This document shows positions 29,303 to 40,394 of a DNA stretch of 64,000 nucleotides, piece by piece. The notes beneath the pieces were generated by a model. The model did no database searches, was not told the origin of the DNA, and saw only the letters and a program-made list of their open reading frames with translations. The stretch lies in contig JAPLEJ010000045.1 of the NCBI GenBank assembly GCA_026391435.1, positions 1-64,000 of the forward strand, written 5' to 3'. Positions within the stretch are counted from its first letter, which is position 1. Each line of letters starts with the position of its first letter. Position numbers and translations under genes: made by a program. Origin of the DNA: Bacteroidota bacterium. Lineage in GTDB: Bacteria > Bacteroidota > Bacteroidia > Chitinophagales > Chitinophagaceae.

Positions 29303-30124
29303 ATGGAAGATCGACAACAAAAATCTGGGAGGCCTTATCAATCAAAGCCTCGTTTTAATAAACCGCGTTCAGCAACCACTGAACGAAAATTTATTATTGG
29401 CAGACAGCCCATTTTAGAGTCTTTTGGTACTGATACCAATATTGAAAAAATATTAATTCAAAAAAATGCAGATGGCGAAGGATTAAATGAGATTAAACAT
29501 TTTGCAAGGGAAAAGAATATTCCCATTCAATTAGTGCCTATTGAAAAATTAAATGGAATGACCAAGGCAAATCACCAAGGGGTGCTGGCCTTTATATCTG
29601 CAGTTAAATATTTGGATTTACAAGAAGTGATTGACTTTGTTGTTTCCAAGGGAGAGACGCCTTTATTTTTAATGTTAGATGGGGTGACAGATGTAAGAAA
29701 TATTGGCGCCATTAGTAGGAGTATACATTGCTGTGGTGCTCAAGCTTTAATTATTCCTGATAAAGGAGTGGGCGCACTTAATGAGGAAGCGTTTAAAAGT
29801 AGTGCTGGTGCATTGGAACATATACAAGTAGTTAGAGTATCTAGTTTATTAAAAGCTATTGATGCGCTTCATTTAAATGGCATACAAGTTTTTACAAGTG
29901 AAATGCGCGCCGATAAAAATATTCATGAATTAGATTTAACCATCCCCTCTTGTATTATTATGGGTGATGAGGGGAGAGGTGTTACGCCTTATTTAGCCAA
30001 GGCGGCAGATTATTTCTTTAAAATACCGATGGCTACCAATTTTGATTCATTTAATGTATCCGTAGCAGCAGGAATTATTTTATATGAAGCCATGAAGCAA
30101 AGAATGTTTCCGATCAATCAATAA
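29303..30124 (+). CDS. rlmB: 23S rRNA 2'-O-methyltransferase RlmB (SpoU family)
   Basis: IGRQPILESF...DGVTDVRNIGAISRSIHCCGAQALIIP...IMGDEGRGV; start corrected from 29294. Confidence 0.9.
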   Translation: MEDRQQKSGRPYQSKPRFNKPRSATTERKFIIGRQPILESFGTDTNIEKILIQKNADGEGLNEIKHFAREKNIPIQLVPIEKLNGMTKANHQGVLAFISAVKYLDLQEVIDFVVSKGETPLFLMLDGVTDVRNIGAISRSIHCCGAQALIIPDKGVGALNEEAFKSSAGALEHIQVVRVSSLLKAIDALHLNGIQVFTSEMRADKNIHELDLTIPSCIIMGDEGRGVTPYLAKAADYFFKIPMATNFDSFNVSVAAGIILYEAMKQRMFPINQ

Positions 30125-30149
30125 AGCATGCCTACAAGTAGGTTAAATT

Positions 30150-31160
30150 ATGAGCCAAATAAAATTTAAATTAACCTTAGATTCAAAGCGGTCCGAATAT
30201 CCAATAGGGTACAGAGATCAACTATTTTTAATGGGGTCTTGTTTTTCTGAAAATATGGGCGCCAAACTAAATACACATCTATTTAATGTACTTGAAAATT
30301 CACATGGTATTTTATTTAATCCGATCAGTGTTTGCAACGCCATTGAAGATTGTATTATTCAAAAAAAATACACTTCCTCCGACTTATTTTTTTTGAATGA
30401 TGTTTGGAATAGCTGGAATCACCATAGTAAGTTATCCGGTATTACTGAGTTAGAGGCCCTCAATAAAATAAATGAATCCATTAACCAAGGCCATGCTTAT
30501 TTAAAATCGGCTAATCATTTGGTGATCACATTAGGTTCAGCCTGGTTATATCAATTGAACAATAATGCTCCATCGGCTAAGGGGCAAGTGGTTGCCAATA
30601 ACCATAAGGCACCTGCGACTTGGTTTGATAAATATTTAATGAAGTCCGATATTTTAATTGAATTACTTCAAAATACGGTGAAGCAATTAAAGCAGTTTAA
30701 TCCTCATTTGCATATTATTTTTACCATTAGCCCGGTTCGTCATTTGAGAGAAGGTTTAGTTGAGAATAATCGGAGTAAGGCAGTTTTAATTCAAGCTGTC
30801 CATGAAGTGGTTTCGCAATTTGACGCATTGGAATACTTTCCTGCTTATGAATATGTAATGGATGACCTTAGAGATTACCGATTTTATGCCGAGGACTTGG
30901 TGCACCCTAACTATGCAGCTTCTCAATATGTATGGGAAAAATTAGTAGAAACTTATATGGACAAGGATACCCAATCCATCATGAAGCAGGTAGCTGAACT
31001 TCAATTAGCAATGCAGCATAAACCTTTTTTTCAAGGCTCTGAAAGCCATCAAGCATTTTTGCAAAATTGTATTGTAAAAACGGAGCGATTGTTGACGACC
31101 TATCCTTATTTAAATTTCTCGTCCCATTTGTCGCATTTTAACGCCCAATTAGTTAAATAA
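30150..31160 (+). CDS. GSCFA domain-containing protein
   Basis: LMGSCFSENMGAKL (GSCFA motif), HLREGLVENNRSKAVL. Confidence 0.9.
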   Translation: MSQIKFKLTLDSKRSEYPIGYRDQLFLMGSCFSENMGAKLNTHLFNVLENSHGILFNPISVCNAIEDCIIQKKYTSSDLFFLNDVWNSWNHHSKLSGITELEALNKINESINQGHAYLKSANHLVITLGSAWLYQLNNNAPSAKGQVVANNHKAPATWFDKYLMKSDILIELLQNTVKQLKQFNPHLHIIFTISPVRHLREGLVENNRSKAVLIQAVHEVVSQFDALEYFPAYEYVMDDLRDYRFYAEDLVHPNYAASQYVWEKLVETYMDKDTQSIMKQVAELQLAMQHKPFFQGSESHQAFLQNCIVKTERLLTTYPYLNFSSHLSHFNAQLVK

Positions 31161-31192
31161 TATTGCGTAATTTAGTAGTCTAAATACATGTT

Positions 31193-33667
31193 ATGCGATT
31201 ATTGCCATTGATAGCAAGCGCTATCCTCACCACCGGATTGGTTTTTACTTTAGATACGCAACTTAAAATTGGAAATACAAAAGCACCGAGATTAGGTTAT
31301 TTTTTATCTCCGCAACATGGATTTTGGAAGAATGCTGAAAAAATTAATACCAATTTCGATGCCACCATCATCGCTAATGAATTAAAAGGAAATGTAGATG
31401 TCTATGTAGATGATAGATTGGTTCCGCATATTTATGCTGATCATGATGACGATGCTTATTTTGTTCAAGGCTATTTACACGCAAAGTTTAGGTTGTGGCA
31501 AATGGATTTTGAAACCCGCGTGGCATCGGGTAGGTTAAGTGAAATTGCAGGAGCAGATAAATTACCCATTGATCGATTATTTAGAAGATTAGGCATGCCT
31601 TATGGCGCCGAACAAACTGAGGCAAATATTAATGCAAATAATCCCACTATGAAAGCAACTGTAGATGCTTATACAGCAGGGGTGAATGCTTATATTAAAC
31701 AATTGGATCCCGCGGATTTGCCTTTTGAATTTAAGCTGATGAATTATGCACCAGAGGATTGGACACCCAAAAAAACATATTTATTTTTGATGTTCATGTC
31801 CTATGACTTAACTGGCCGTTCTGCCTCAGTCGATTTACAATTAACCAATACAAGGGATTATTTAGGATATGATTTGTTTGATAAATTATATACAAATAAA
31901 CAAGACTCCTTAGATCCTATTATACCCAAAGGAACTGTTTATGCAAAGCCTTCTATCATTCCAATAAAGCCAGCCAATTCAGATTCGGCTTATTTACATA
32001 CTACAAATGCATTGGCGTTTAATAATGTAGAAATGCTAGAGGCGCCCGATAAGAATAATGGAAGTAATAATTGGGCGGTGTCTGGAACTAAAACAAAGTC
32101 GGGAAGGCCTATATTATCTAGTGATCCACATTTAGGTTTAAACCTACCTTCTTTATGGTACGAAATTCAAATTACAACGCCCACACACAGTACTTATGGT
32201 GCTAGCTTCCCAGGTTCTCCAGCAGTAATTATTGGATTTAATGATAGCTTAGCTTGGGGTGTGACCAATGCAGGTCGCGATGTATTTGATTATTATGAAA
32301 TTAAATTTAAAGACAGTACTCAAAATGAATATTGGTACAATGGTGCTTGGAAGTCGACAACAAAGAGAAAGGAAATCATTAAAGTGAAAGACAGTGCCGA
32401 TGTGATTGAAGATATTGCAATGACGCATTGGGGTCCAACGATGTTTGATACACATTATCAAAATACGCAATCCAAAGGCCGTAGTTTAGGAGTTCATTGG
32501 ACAGCACATTATTCATCTACAGGTGTTGAAACATTTTGTCTTTTAAACAGAGCAAAAAATTATGAGGATTATTTACATGCTATATCATTATGGACCTGCC
32601 CTGGACAAAACTTTGTTTTAGCAACTAAAACAGGAGATATTGCAATTAAGCAACAAGGAAGTTTTGTAGCAAGATGGGAGCGACAAGGTGATTTTATTAT
32701 GCCTGGAGAGGACTCTAGTTATGCATGGCAAGGGATCATTCCTAATGATGAAAATCCAATGATTAAAAATCCAGCTCGTGGATTTGTAAGTAGTGCTAAT
32801 CAGCCCGCAACAGATCCCACTTATCCTTATTATTTAGGAGCTGCTTCAGCTTTTCCATTGTATCGTGGTATTAGTGTCAATAAACATTTGACCAGCATGA
32901 ATCAAATTACGCCACAGGATATGCAAGCGTTGCAAACAGACAACTATAATGTATTTGCAGCCACTGCCCGTCCAGCTATGATGCGGTATTTACAATTGGA
33001 TCAATTAAGTAATGATGCCAAACGAATGGTTAATGAAATGACGAATTGGGATTTAAATAATAGCGTTCATTCAAAAGGCATCACGGTATTCAAAATCATT
33101 TGGGATAGTGTGGAGCAAGCCGTATGGGGTGATGAATTAGCAGGATCTGCAATTCCATTAACCAAGCCTGAAGCTTTTGTATTACTAGATCAAATGAACA
33201 AAGATTCTAATTGGGTGATTGCTGATAATATTCGTACCAAAGATAAAGTCGAGAACTTTAAAGATCAAGTTACTTTGGGAGTAGAGCGAGCCACTAAAAA
33301 ATTATTGGAATTAGAAAAAGAGAATAAATTAGAATGGTCTTTATTTAAAGCAACACGCATTTTACATTTAACTAAAATGCCTGCATTGAGTAGATTAAAT
33401 TTACCCATAGGAGGGGGCGTTAATATCATTAATGCAACCACCGAAAATCACGGCCCTAGTTGGAGAATGATTGTTCATTTAACCGACGAAATTGAAGCCT
33501 ATGGTTTATACCCTGGAGGTCAAAGTGGTAATCCAGGCAGTCCCTATTATGATAGTTTTGTAAACACATGGGCTGCGGGACAATATTATAGATTTTTGTT
33601 TTTAGGAAAAGAAAAACTAAAACAAAATGCAAGAACAAAATGGCATCTTCAATTTAAAGCGGCTTAG
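31193..33667 (+). CDS. Penicillin acylase family protein (Ntn hydrolase)
   Basis: GSNNWAVSGTKTKSGRPILSSDPHLGLNLPSLWYE, GQSGNPGSPYYDSFVNTWAAG. Confidence 0.93.
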   Translation: MRLLPLIASAILTTGLVFTLDTQLKIGNTKAPRLGYFLSPQHGFWKNAEKINTNFDATIIANELKGNVDVYVDDRLVPHIYADHDDDAYFVQGYLHAKFRLWQMDFETRVASGRLSEIAGADKLPIDRLFRRLGMPYGAEQTEANINANNPTMKATVDAYTAGVNAYIKQLDPADLPFEFKLMNYAPEDWTPKKTYLFLMFMSYDLTGRSASVDLQLTNTRDYLGYDLFDKLYTNKQDSLDPIIPKGTVYAKPSIIPIKPANSDSAYLHTTNALAFNNVEMLEAPDKNNGSNNWAVSGTKTKSGRPILSSDPHLGLNLPSLWYEIQITTPTHSTYGASFPGSPAVIIGFNDSLAWGVTNAGRDVFDYYEIKFKDSTQNEYWYNGAWKSTTKRKEIIKVKDSADVIEDIAMTHWGPTMFDTHYQNTQSKGRSLGVHWTAHYSSTGVETFCLLNRAKNYEDYLHAISLWTCPGQNFVLATKTGDIAIKQQGSFVARWERQGDFIMPGEDSSYAWQGIIPNDENPMIKNPARGFVSSANQPATDPTYPYYLGAASAFPLYRGISVNKHLTSMNQITPQDMQALQTDNYNVFAATARPAMMRYLQLDQLSNDAKRMVNEMTNWDLNNSVHSKGITVFKIIWDSVEQAVWGDELAGSAIPLTKPEAFVLLDQMNKDSNWVIADNIRTKDKVENFKDQVTLGVERATKKLLELEKENKLEWSLFKATRILHLTKMPALSRLNLPIGGGVNIINATTENHGPSWRMIVHLTDEIEAYGLYPGGQSGNPGSPYYDSFVNTWAAGQYYRFLFLGKEKLKQNARTKWHLQFKAA

Positions 33668-33697
33668 TTAAAATTAATTATCCTTAAAAAGAATATC

Positions 33698-34048
33698 ATG
33701 AAAATATTAATCAGTATTATATTATCAGCCTTGTTAGCCTATGCTGCAGGTATATATGGCAACCTTCCTTGGTGGAGTTTTGTTATCACTAATTTAGTAG
33801 TATCGATTGCCATTCCTCAAAAAGCGTTCTTCTCTTTTTTATCTGGCTTTATTGCTATAGGATTATTATGGTGCGGGTTAGCTATTTTATTAGATCAAGG
33901 GAATGACCATATTTTATCAATGAAAGTGGCTACAATATTACCTTTAAAGGGTTCATACATAGCATTAATCGCTTTAACTACTTTTATTGGGGCATTATTA
34001 GGAGGATTGGCTTCCTTGACAGGAAGTTTTGTGAGGTCTACAAAGTAA
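33698..34048 (+). CDS. Hypothetical membrane protein
   Basis: ORF with about four TM segments between two confident genes. Confidence 0.6.
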   Translation: MKILISIILSALLAYAAGIYGNLPWWSFVITNLVVSIAIPQKAFFSFLSGFIAIGLLWCGLAILLDQGNDHILSMKVATILPLKGSYIALIALTTFIGALLGGLASLTGSFVRSTK

Positions 34049-34125
34049 TGAGTATGTAACTAGGAACTTATTATTTATATTTGCATTGAATTTTCCCAAC
34101 CTGTAATTGGGATTAAATTTATTTT

Positions 34126-35166
34126 ATGTCAGTATTGCACAATCGTATCTCCAATAAGGAGTTAAAAGAAAAATTATACCAGGAAAATTTTCCTCGTATC
34201 ACCATAAGTTTTTACCAGTATTTTTCCATCAAGGATCCAGTGCAATTCAGAGATGATTTGTATCAAGGATTAAATGCTTTGCAAGTGTTTGGGCGAATTT
34301 ATGTTGCACAAGAGGGAATCAATGCGCAAATAAGTGTACCCTCGCATTTGTTTGAAAATTTCAAAAAATATTTATACGTTATTCCTGAATTGAATGAACT
34401 TAGATTAAATACTGCGGTGAACGACAATGGGAAAAGTTTTTGGGCACTAAGAATTAAAACCCGTGCAAAAATTGTCGCTGATGGCATTGATGATCCAAAT
34501 TTTAGTATGGAAAATAAAGGCAAATATGTAACTGCCCAACAAATGAATTCGATGTTGGATTCGTCAGAAACCATTGTCATTGACATGCGCAATCATTACG
34601 AATATGAAGTGGGTCATTTTGAAAAAGCAATTGAAATTCCATCAGATACTTTTAGGGATCAATTACCCATGGCCGCTGATATGATGAAGGGAAAAAAAGA
34701 AGCAAATATAATCATGTATTGTACTGGAGGTATTCGTTGTGAAAAAGCCAGTGCCTATATGTTGCACCATGGTTTTAAAAATGTTTTTCATTTGGAAGGA
34801 GGTATCATTAACTATGCGAATAAAATTAAGGAAGCTGGATTGGAAAGCAAATTTAAAGGGAAAAACTTTGTATTTGATGATCGATTGGGGGAGAAAATAA
34901 CAGATGATATTATTTCAAAATGTCATCAATGTGGGGCGCCTTGCGATACGCATACCAATTGCAAAAACGACGGCTGTCATTTATTATTTATTCAATGTCC
35001 AAAATGCGCTGAGACATATGCTGGATGTTGCACACAGAGTTGCACTGACATCGTTCATTTGCCAATAGAAAAACAAATTGAACTGCGAAAAGGGATCGAC
35101 AAAGGGCAGCAAATATTTAATAAAAGCAAACAGCGATTAAGACCTAGATTAGGAATAGATATTTAG
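34126..35166 (+). CDS. trhO: tRNA uridine(34) hydroxylase, rhodanese family (TrhO/YceA)
   Basis: [15 protein letters not shown], rhodanese [19 protein letters not shown]-terminal Cys-rich motif. Confidence 0.92.
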   Translation: MSVLHNRISNKELKEKLYQENFPRITISFYQYFSIKDPVQFRDDLYQGLNALQVFGRIYVAQEGINAQISVPSHLFENFKKYLYVIPELNELRLNTAVNDNGKSFWALRIKTRAKIVADGIDDPNFSMENKGKYVTAQQMNSMLDSSETIVIDMRNHYEYEVGHFEKAIEIPSDTFRDQLPMAADMMKGKKEANIIMYCTGGIRCEKASAYMLHHGFKNVFHLEGGIINYANKIKEAGLESKFKGKNFVFDDRLGEKITDDIISKCHQCGAPCDTHTNCKNDGCHLLFIQCPKCAETYAGCCTQSCTDIVHLPIEKQIELRKGIDKGQQIFNKSKQRLRPRLGIDI

Positions 35167-35172
35167 TTATTC

Positions 35173-36105
35173 TTACAAGGATCCTAATTTTGTCAAAGAA
35201 GCTGACACTAAACTAAAAGTTTCTTCGTCAGATAATTTTTGAGGTGCAAATTTTTCGCCAATCACTTGCTCGTAAAGTTCAATGTATCTTTTAGAAATGG
35301 TATCAATCCATTCAACAGACATAAAGGGAACCGTTTGACCTTCCTTACCCATAAAATTATTTTCAATCAACCACTCTCGTACAAATTCCTTGCTGAGTTG
35401 TTTTTGTTTTTCTTTATTTTTTTGTCTCTGCTCAAAACCATCTGCATAAAAATAACGTGAAGAATCGGGTGTATGAATTTCATCCATTAAATAAACGGTG
35501 TCGCCAATTTTCCCAAATTCATATTTTGTATCTACTAAAATCAAGCCTTGTTTTGCAGCAATTTCTTTTCCTCTTTGGAATAAAGCAAGTGCATATTTTT
35601 CTAAAACTTTCCAATCGGCTTCACTAGCCAATCCTTGTCTAATGATGTCTTCCTTTGCAATGTCTTCATCATGACCCTCACTTGCTTTAGTGGATGGGGT
35701 GATAATGGGGGTAGGGAAAAAGTCATTTTCATTTAATCCTTCGGCTAATTGAATGCCACATAAAATACGACCCCCATTTTGATAGGTGCGCCATGCATGA
35801 CCTACTAAATTGCCTCTCACCACCATTTCAATTTTAAAGGGGACACATTTTTTCCCAATCGCCACATTGGGCGCGGGGGTGTCTAATAGCCAATTGGGGC
35901 AAATATCCTTTGTTGCCTTCAACATATAGGCCGCTATCTGATTTAATACCTGGCCTTTAAAAGGGATAGGGTTAGGTAAAATAACATCAAATGCCGAGAT
36001 TCTATCACTTGCAACCATTACAAGTAGTTCATTTTCAATGTAATAGACATCTCTTACTTTGCCATGGTAAGTATTGATTTGGCCTGGGAAGGGTGTGGAT
36101 TTCAT
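35173..36105 (-). CDS. purC: Phosphoribosylaminoimidazole-succinocarboxamide synthase
   Basis: [33 protein letters not shown] synthetase signatures. Confidence 0.95.
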   Translation of the reverse strand: MKSTPFPGQINTYHGKVRDVYYIENELLVMVASDRISAFDVILPNPIPFKGQVLNQIAAYMLKATKDICPNWLLDTPAPNVAIGKKCVPFKIEMVVRGNLVGHAWRTYQNGGRILCGIQLAEGLNENDFFPTPIITPSTKASEGHDEDIAKEDIIRQGLASEADWKVLEKYALALFQRGKEIAAKQGLILVDTKYEFGKIGDTVYLMDEIHTPDSSRYFYADGFEQRQKNKEKQKQLSKEFVREWLIENNFMGKEGQTVPFMSVEWIDTISKRYIELYEQVIGEKFAPQKLSDEETFSLVSASLTKLGSL

Positions 36106-36204
36106 AGCACTAAATTAAAAGTTTTAACACAATTTTGATAATTTTTTCTGAAGTGGGAACAATTCAGTATTTTTAACTACGATTCATCTTAAAAACAATT
36201 AAAT

Positions 36205-39150
36205 ATGAGAAAATTTTTACGCCATTTTAGTCTTTTAATTATCCTTGCCTCAACGGTAATGTCTTTAAAAGCGCAAAATGCAGGTACTATTAATGGTACT
36301 GTTAAAAATTCAAGTTCTGCAGAGGTATTAGCTGCTGTTTCTGTCACAGTGAAAGGAACAACTAATGGTACTTTTACAGATGATAAGGGTACATTTAGAT
36401 TAAATGTGTCTCAAAAAACACCATTTACTTTAGTGTTTTCATCTGTTGGATATACCAATAAAGAAGTTCCAGTTTCGTCTATAAATGCAAAATTAGAAGT
36501 GAGCTTATCTCCTTCGTTTGTACTTGGTTCTGAAGTGGTTGTGTCTGCTTCAAAAGTAGCAGAGCGTATTTTAGAATCTCCAGTATCAATTGAAAGAATT
36601 AGTAATACAACCATCAAGAATTCTCCTGCATCTAGCTATTATGACATCTTAGGTACCCTAAAAGGGGTGGATGTGATTACAGCTAGTTTAACTTTTAAAA
36701 GTATCAGCACTAGGGGTTTTAATGTGAGTGGTAATACAAGAGCTAATCAATTAATTGATGGAATGGATAACCAAGCGCCTGGATTAAACTTCTCAGTAGG
36801 TAGCGTAATTGGTTTAACTGAATTAGATGTTGACAATATTGAATTATTGCCTGGTGCTTCTTCTGCATTATATGGTGCAGGCGGTATGAATGGTACGGTT
36901 TTAATTAATAGTAAAAATCCTTTCAAATATCAAGGATTAAGTTTTCAAGTAAAACAAGGATTTAATCATTATGATAACTACCAACGTTCTTTATCTCCAT
37001 ATAGAGATTGGACGATAAGATGGGCTCAAAAAGTAAATGATCGTTTTGCATATAAAATTGCAGCTCAATTTGTTGAAGCGCAAGATTGGGTGGGTACAGA
37101 TGCGACCAACTATTCTAGAACAACAGGTTCGCAAAATGGTCAAACCATCCCTGGAAATCGTCAATCAGATCCCAACTATGATGGTGTGAATTTTTATGGG
37201 GATGAGACAACCTCTTCATTGAGTTCTGTATATGGGTCTGTAAAAAACGGAATTATTGGAGCTTTAACTTCTGCTTATGCTGCTTATGGTCCATATGCTG
37301 GCGCTTATGCCAACGGTGCTTATAACTCATTATATGGTGCAACAAGCTCCTTCCCTAATTTGGCATCTTACTCCGCTTTCTTAAAATCTCAAAACGCTGC
37401 TTTAGCACCTTATGCTCCTTTGATTTATGGTAGTGCAAAGGGCTATTTTAACAGTGGAGATGTTTCAAGAACAGGTTATGCTGAAAAAGATGTAATTGAT
37501 CCAACTACATTGAACGTAAAAATGACTGGATCATTAAACTATAAAATATCTGACAATACAGAAGCTTCTTTTAGCTTTTATAATGGAACAGGTAACACGG
37601 TGTACACAGGAAGTGATCGTTATTCTTTGAAGGAATTAAGAATGGGTCAATACAAATTAGAAATTAAATCTAAAGATTGGTTAATAAGAGCATATACTAC
37701 TCGTGAAGATGCGGGTGCTTCTTTTAATGCAACTATCGCAGCTCGTTATTTTAATGAAGCATGGAGTCCAAGTTCTACTTGGTACCCTACATATATGTCT
37801 GCCTTAACTTCATATAGAGATGCAGGTATGCCAATACAAGCAGCTAATATAGCAGCTCGTGCTGTAGCAGATGCCAATCGTCCAACAGGAAACATTACAC
37901 AAGATCCAAGATTTAAAAGATTAGTATCTACACCGATCTCTATGGGTGGTGGTATGTTCTTAGATAAATCCGAATTAAATGTTTTTGAAGGTCAATACAA
38001 TTTAACGAACGCATTAGGTTTAGATAAAATGGGTGCTGATTTATTAGTGGGTGCTTCAATGAAACAATATGTATTAAACTCTCAAGGAACTTTATTTGCA
38101 GATACGGCCGGTGCCATTAAAATTAATGAAACTGGTGCATATGCGCAATTATCAAAAAAATTATTTGACGATGTAGTAAAAATTTCAGCATCTGGTCGTT
38201 ATGATAAGAGTACTAACTTTGATGGTCGTTTTACACCAAGAGTTTCAATGGTAGTGAAAGTGGCTCAAGATAATAACGTTCGTCTTTCATATCAAACAGC
38301 TTATCGTTTCCCTTCTTCTCAAAACCAATGGATTAACTTGTTAGTAGGAGGCGGTACTCGTTTAATGGGAGGTTTACCTCAATTGAGAGAGTACTATAAT
38401 TTTGCTACGAATCCTGCATATACTTTAGCTAGTGTGAATGCTTTTGGTGCAAGTGCAATGGCAGGTGCTCCAAATCCTGGTTTGTTAAAACAACAAGTAT
38501 TTAATCAATTCAAGCCTGAGTCAATGACCTCAATGGAATTTGGTTATAAGTCTTTAATTGCAAAAAAATTATTAGTTGATTTTTATTACTATACTGGAAA
38601 TTATACCAACTTCATTGGTGGTGTAACTGTAATTCAATCTCGTAATGCAACAGCGCCTAGTCCATTAGATGTATTAGATGCAAGCAAGCGTATTGGATAT
38701 AGCATCTCTACTAATTCTGAAGGAGATGTAAAAACAAGTGGATGGGGATTGTCATTAGATTATTTATTGCCTAGAAATTTCAGTATCTCTACGAGCATCT
38801 TTAACGATGAAATTGGTGAAGTGGCTGATGGGGTGATTCCATATTTCAATACGCCAAAAATCAGAGCAAATATTGCCTTAAACAACAGCGGTTTCTTATT
38901 TAAAAATCGTTTAGGATTTAGCGCTAATTTCCATTATCAAGATGGCTTCGATTACGTAAGTACATTTGCAGTAGGAACACTTACTTCATATCAAACGATG
39001 GATGCGGTGTTAACCTATAAAATACCATCTTACAAATCTTTGATTAAAGCAGGTGGTACGAACATCTTTAACAAATACTACAAATCTGCATACGGTAGCC
39101 CTGCTATCGGCGCATTGTACTATGTAAGTTTTGCTTATAACATATTTTAA
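36205..39150 (+). CDS. TonB-dependent receptor with carboxypeptidase-like regulatory domain
   Basis: Signal peptide, CarboxypepD_reg-like NGTVKNSSSAEVLAAVSVTVKGT, plug IELLPGASSALYGAGGMNGTVLINSKNP, terminal aromatic F. Confidence 0.92.
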   Translation: MRKFLRHFSLLIILASTVMSLKAQNAGTINGTVKNSSSAEVLAAVSVTVKGTTNGTFTDDKGTFRLNVSQKTPFTLVFSSVGYTNKEVPVSSINAKLEVSLSPSFVLGSEVVVSASKVAERILESPVSIERISNTTIKNSPASSYYDILGTLKGVDVITASLTFKSISTRGFNVSGNTRANQLIDGMDNQAPGLNFSVGSVIGLTELDVDNIELLPGASSALYGAGGMNGTVLINSKNPFKYQGLSFQVKQGFNHYDNYQRSLSPYRDWTIRWAQKVNDRFAYKIAAQFVEAQDWVGTDATNYSRTTGSQNGQTIPGNRQSDPNYDGVNFYGDETTSSLSSVYGSVKNGIIGALTSAYAAYGPYAGAYANGAYNSLYGATSSFPNLASYSAFLKSQNAALAPYAPLIYGSAKGYFNSGDVSRTGYAEKDVIDPTTLNVKMTGSLNYKISDNTEASFSFYNGTGNTVYTGSDRYSLKELRMGQYKLEIKSKDWLIRAYTTREDAGASFNATIAARYFNEAWSPSSTWYPTYMSALTSYRDAGMPIQAANIAARAVADANRPTGNITQDPRFKRLVSTPISMGGGMFLDKSELNVFEGQYNLTNALGLDKMGADLLVGASMKQYVLNSQGTLFADTAGAIKINETGAYAQLSKKLFDDVVKISASGRYDKSTNFDGRFTPRVSMVVKVAQDNNVRLSYQTAYRFPSSQNQWINLLVGGGTRLMGGLPQLREYYNFATNPAYTLASVNAFGASAMAGAPNPGLLKQQVFNQFKPESMTSMEFGYKSLIAKKLLVDFYYYTGNYTNFIGGVTVIQSRNATAPSPLDVLDASKRIGYSISTNSEGDVKTSGWGLSLDYLLPRNFSISTSIFNDEIGEVADGVIPYFNTPKIRANIALNNSGFLFKNRLGFSANFHYQDGFDYVSTFAVGTLTSYQTMDAVLTYKIPSYKSLIKAGGTNIFNKYYKSAYGSPAIGALYYVSFAYNIF

Positions 39151-39172
39151 TAGTTTAGGATGGGTTAGTCCT

Positions 39173-39213
39173 AAAGGTCCCTTCTCGATTTATCGGGAGG
39201 GGACCTTTTTTTA
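39173..39213 (+). terminator. Intrinsic terminator
   Basis: AAAGGTCCCttCTCGATTTATCGggAGGGGACCTTTTTTT. Confidence 0.85.
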
Positions 39214-39278
39214 TGGGTAAGAATTATATTTTTCCTTTATAAAGCTTTATTTTTGCCACTCAAAACAAAATGTACTTC

Positions 39279-40265
39279 ATGCGATCAATACCATTTAGAG
39301 AAGCCCTTAGGGAGGCGATGAGCGAGGAAATGAGAAGAGATGAAAAAGTGTTATTAATGGGGGAGGAAGTGGCTGAATACAATGGTGCCTATAAAGTAAG
39401 CCAAGGGATGTTAGCTGAGTTTGGCGCAAAACGAATCATTGATACACCAATATCTGAATTAGGTTTTACTGCAGTCGCCGTAGGGGCCGCACAAAATGGT
39501 TTAAGACCCATTGTGGAGTTTATGACATGGAATTTTGCAGTACTTCCTTTGGATCAAATTTTGAATACGGCAAGCAAGATGCTTGCGATGAGTGGCGGCC
39601 AAATTGGGTGCCCTATTGTGATGAGAGGCCCTAATGGGAGTGCTGGGCAATTAGGGGCACAACATTCTACTGCTTTTGAAAGTTATTTAGCCAATATACC
39701 TGGAATTAAAGTTGTTTCTCCTTCTAATGGATATGATGCAAAGGGTTTATTAAAACAAGCCATTCGTTACGAGGAAGATCCTATCATGTTTTTAGAAAGT
39801 GAAGTGATGTATGGCGATAAATGTGATATACCTGATGATGAATATTATATCCCATTAGGTAAGGCGGATGTTAAAAAAATGGGTCGCGATATCACTATTG
39901 TGTCCTATAATAAAATGATGAAAGTAGCTTTAGGAGCTGCAGCAGAATTAGAAAAAGAAGGCATTAGTGCTGAAGTAATTGATTTAAGAACCATCAGACC
40001 TTTAGATTGGATGACTGTATTGGAAAGCGTTAAAAAAACAAACCGATTGGTTATTATCGAAGAGCAATGGCCTTTTGCTTCCGTTTCATCTGAATTAAGT
40101 TATCGTATTCAAAAGGAAGGATTTGATTATCTAGATGCCCCTATACGCCGTATTACAAGTGCCGATGCGCCCATGCACTATGCTCCTAATTTAGCCGCTT
40201 TGGCTATCCCGGATGTAGCAAGATCGGTGCAGTTGGTGAAGGAATTGATGCATCAATACAAATAA
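39279..40265 (+). CDS. pdhB: Pyruvate dehydrogenase E1 component beta subunit
   Basis: MRSIPFREALREAMSEEMRRDEKVLLMGEEVAEYNGAYKVSQGM; start could also be 39270. Confidence 0.94.
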   Translation: MRSIPFREALREAMSEEMRRDEKVLLMGEEVAEYNGAYKVSQGMLAEFGAKRIIDTPISELGFTAVAVGAAQNGLRPIVEFMTWNFAVLPLDQILNTASKMLAMSGGQIGCPIVMRGPNGSAGQLGAQHSTAFESYLANIPGIKVVSPSNGYDAKGLLKQAIRYEEDPIMFLESEVMYGDKCDIPDDEYYIPLGKADVKKMGRDITIVSYNKMMKVALGAAAELEKEGISAEVIDLRTIRPLDWMTVLESVKKTNRLVIIEEQWPFASVSSELSYRIQKEGFDYLDAPIRRITSADAPMHYAPNLAALAIPDVARSVQLVKELMHQYK

Positions 40266-40342
40266 GATGATCCCTAAAGCGGTATAATCCTTTAAATTGA
40301 CCACTTATATTAATACTTTGCTACTTTAAAAATATTTTAAAC

Positions 40343-40372
40343 AATATCCCTCACAAAGGGATATTTTTGTTA
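40343..40372 (+). terminator. Intrinsic terminator downstream of pdhB
   Basis: AATATCCCT-caca-AAGGGATATTTTTGTT. Confidence 0.75.
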
Positions 40373-40394
40373 TATATAAATTAACCACAATTTT

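Noticed and set aside
34094-34112. Small hairpin TCCCAA-cctgtaa-TTGGGA before trhO, considered as a leader element
   Set aside because: Only 6 bp, no matching riboswitch or attenuator pattern.
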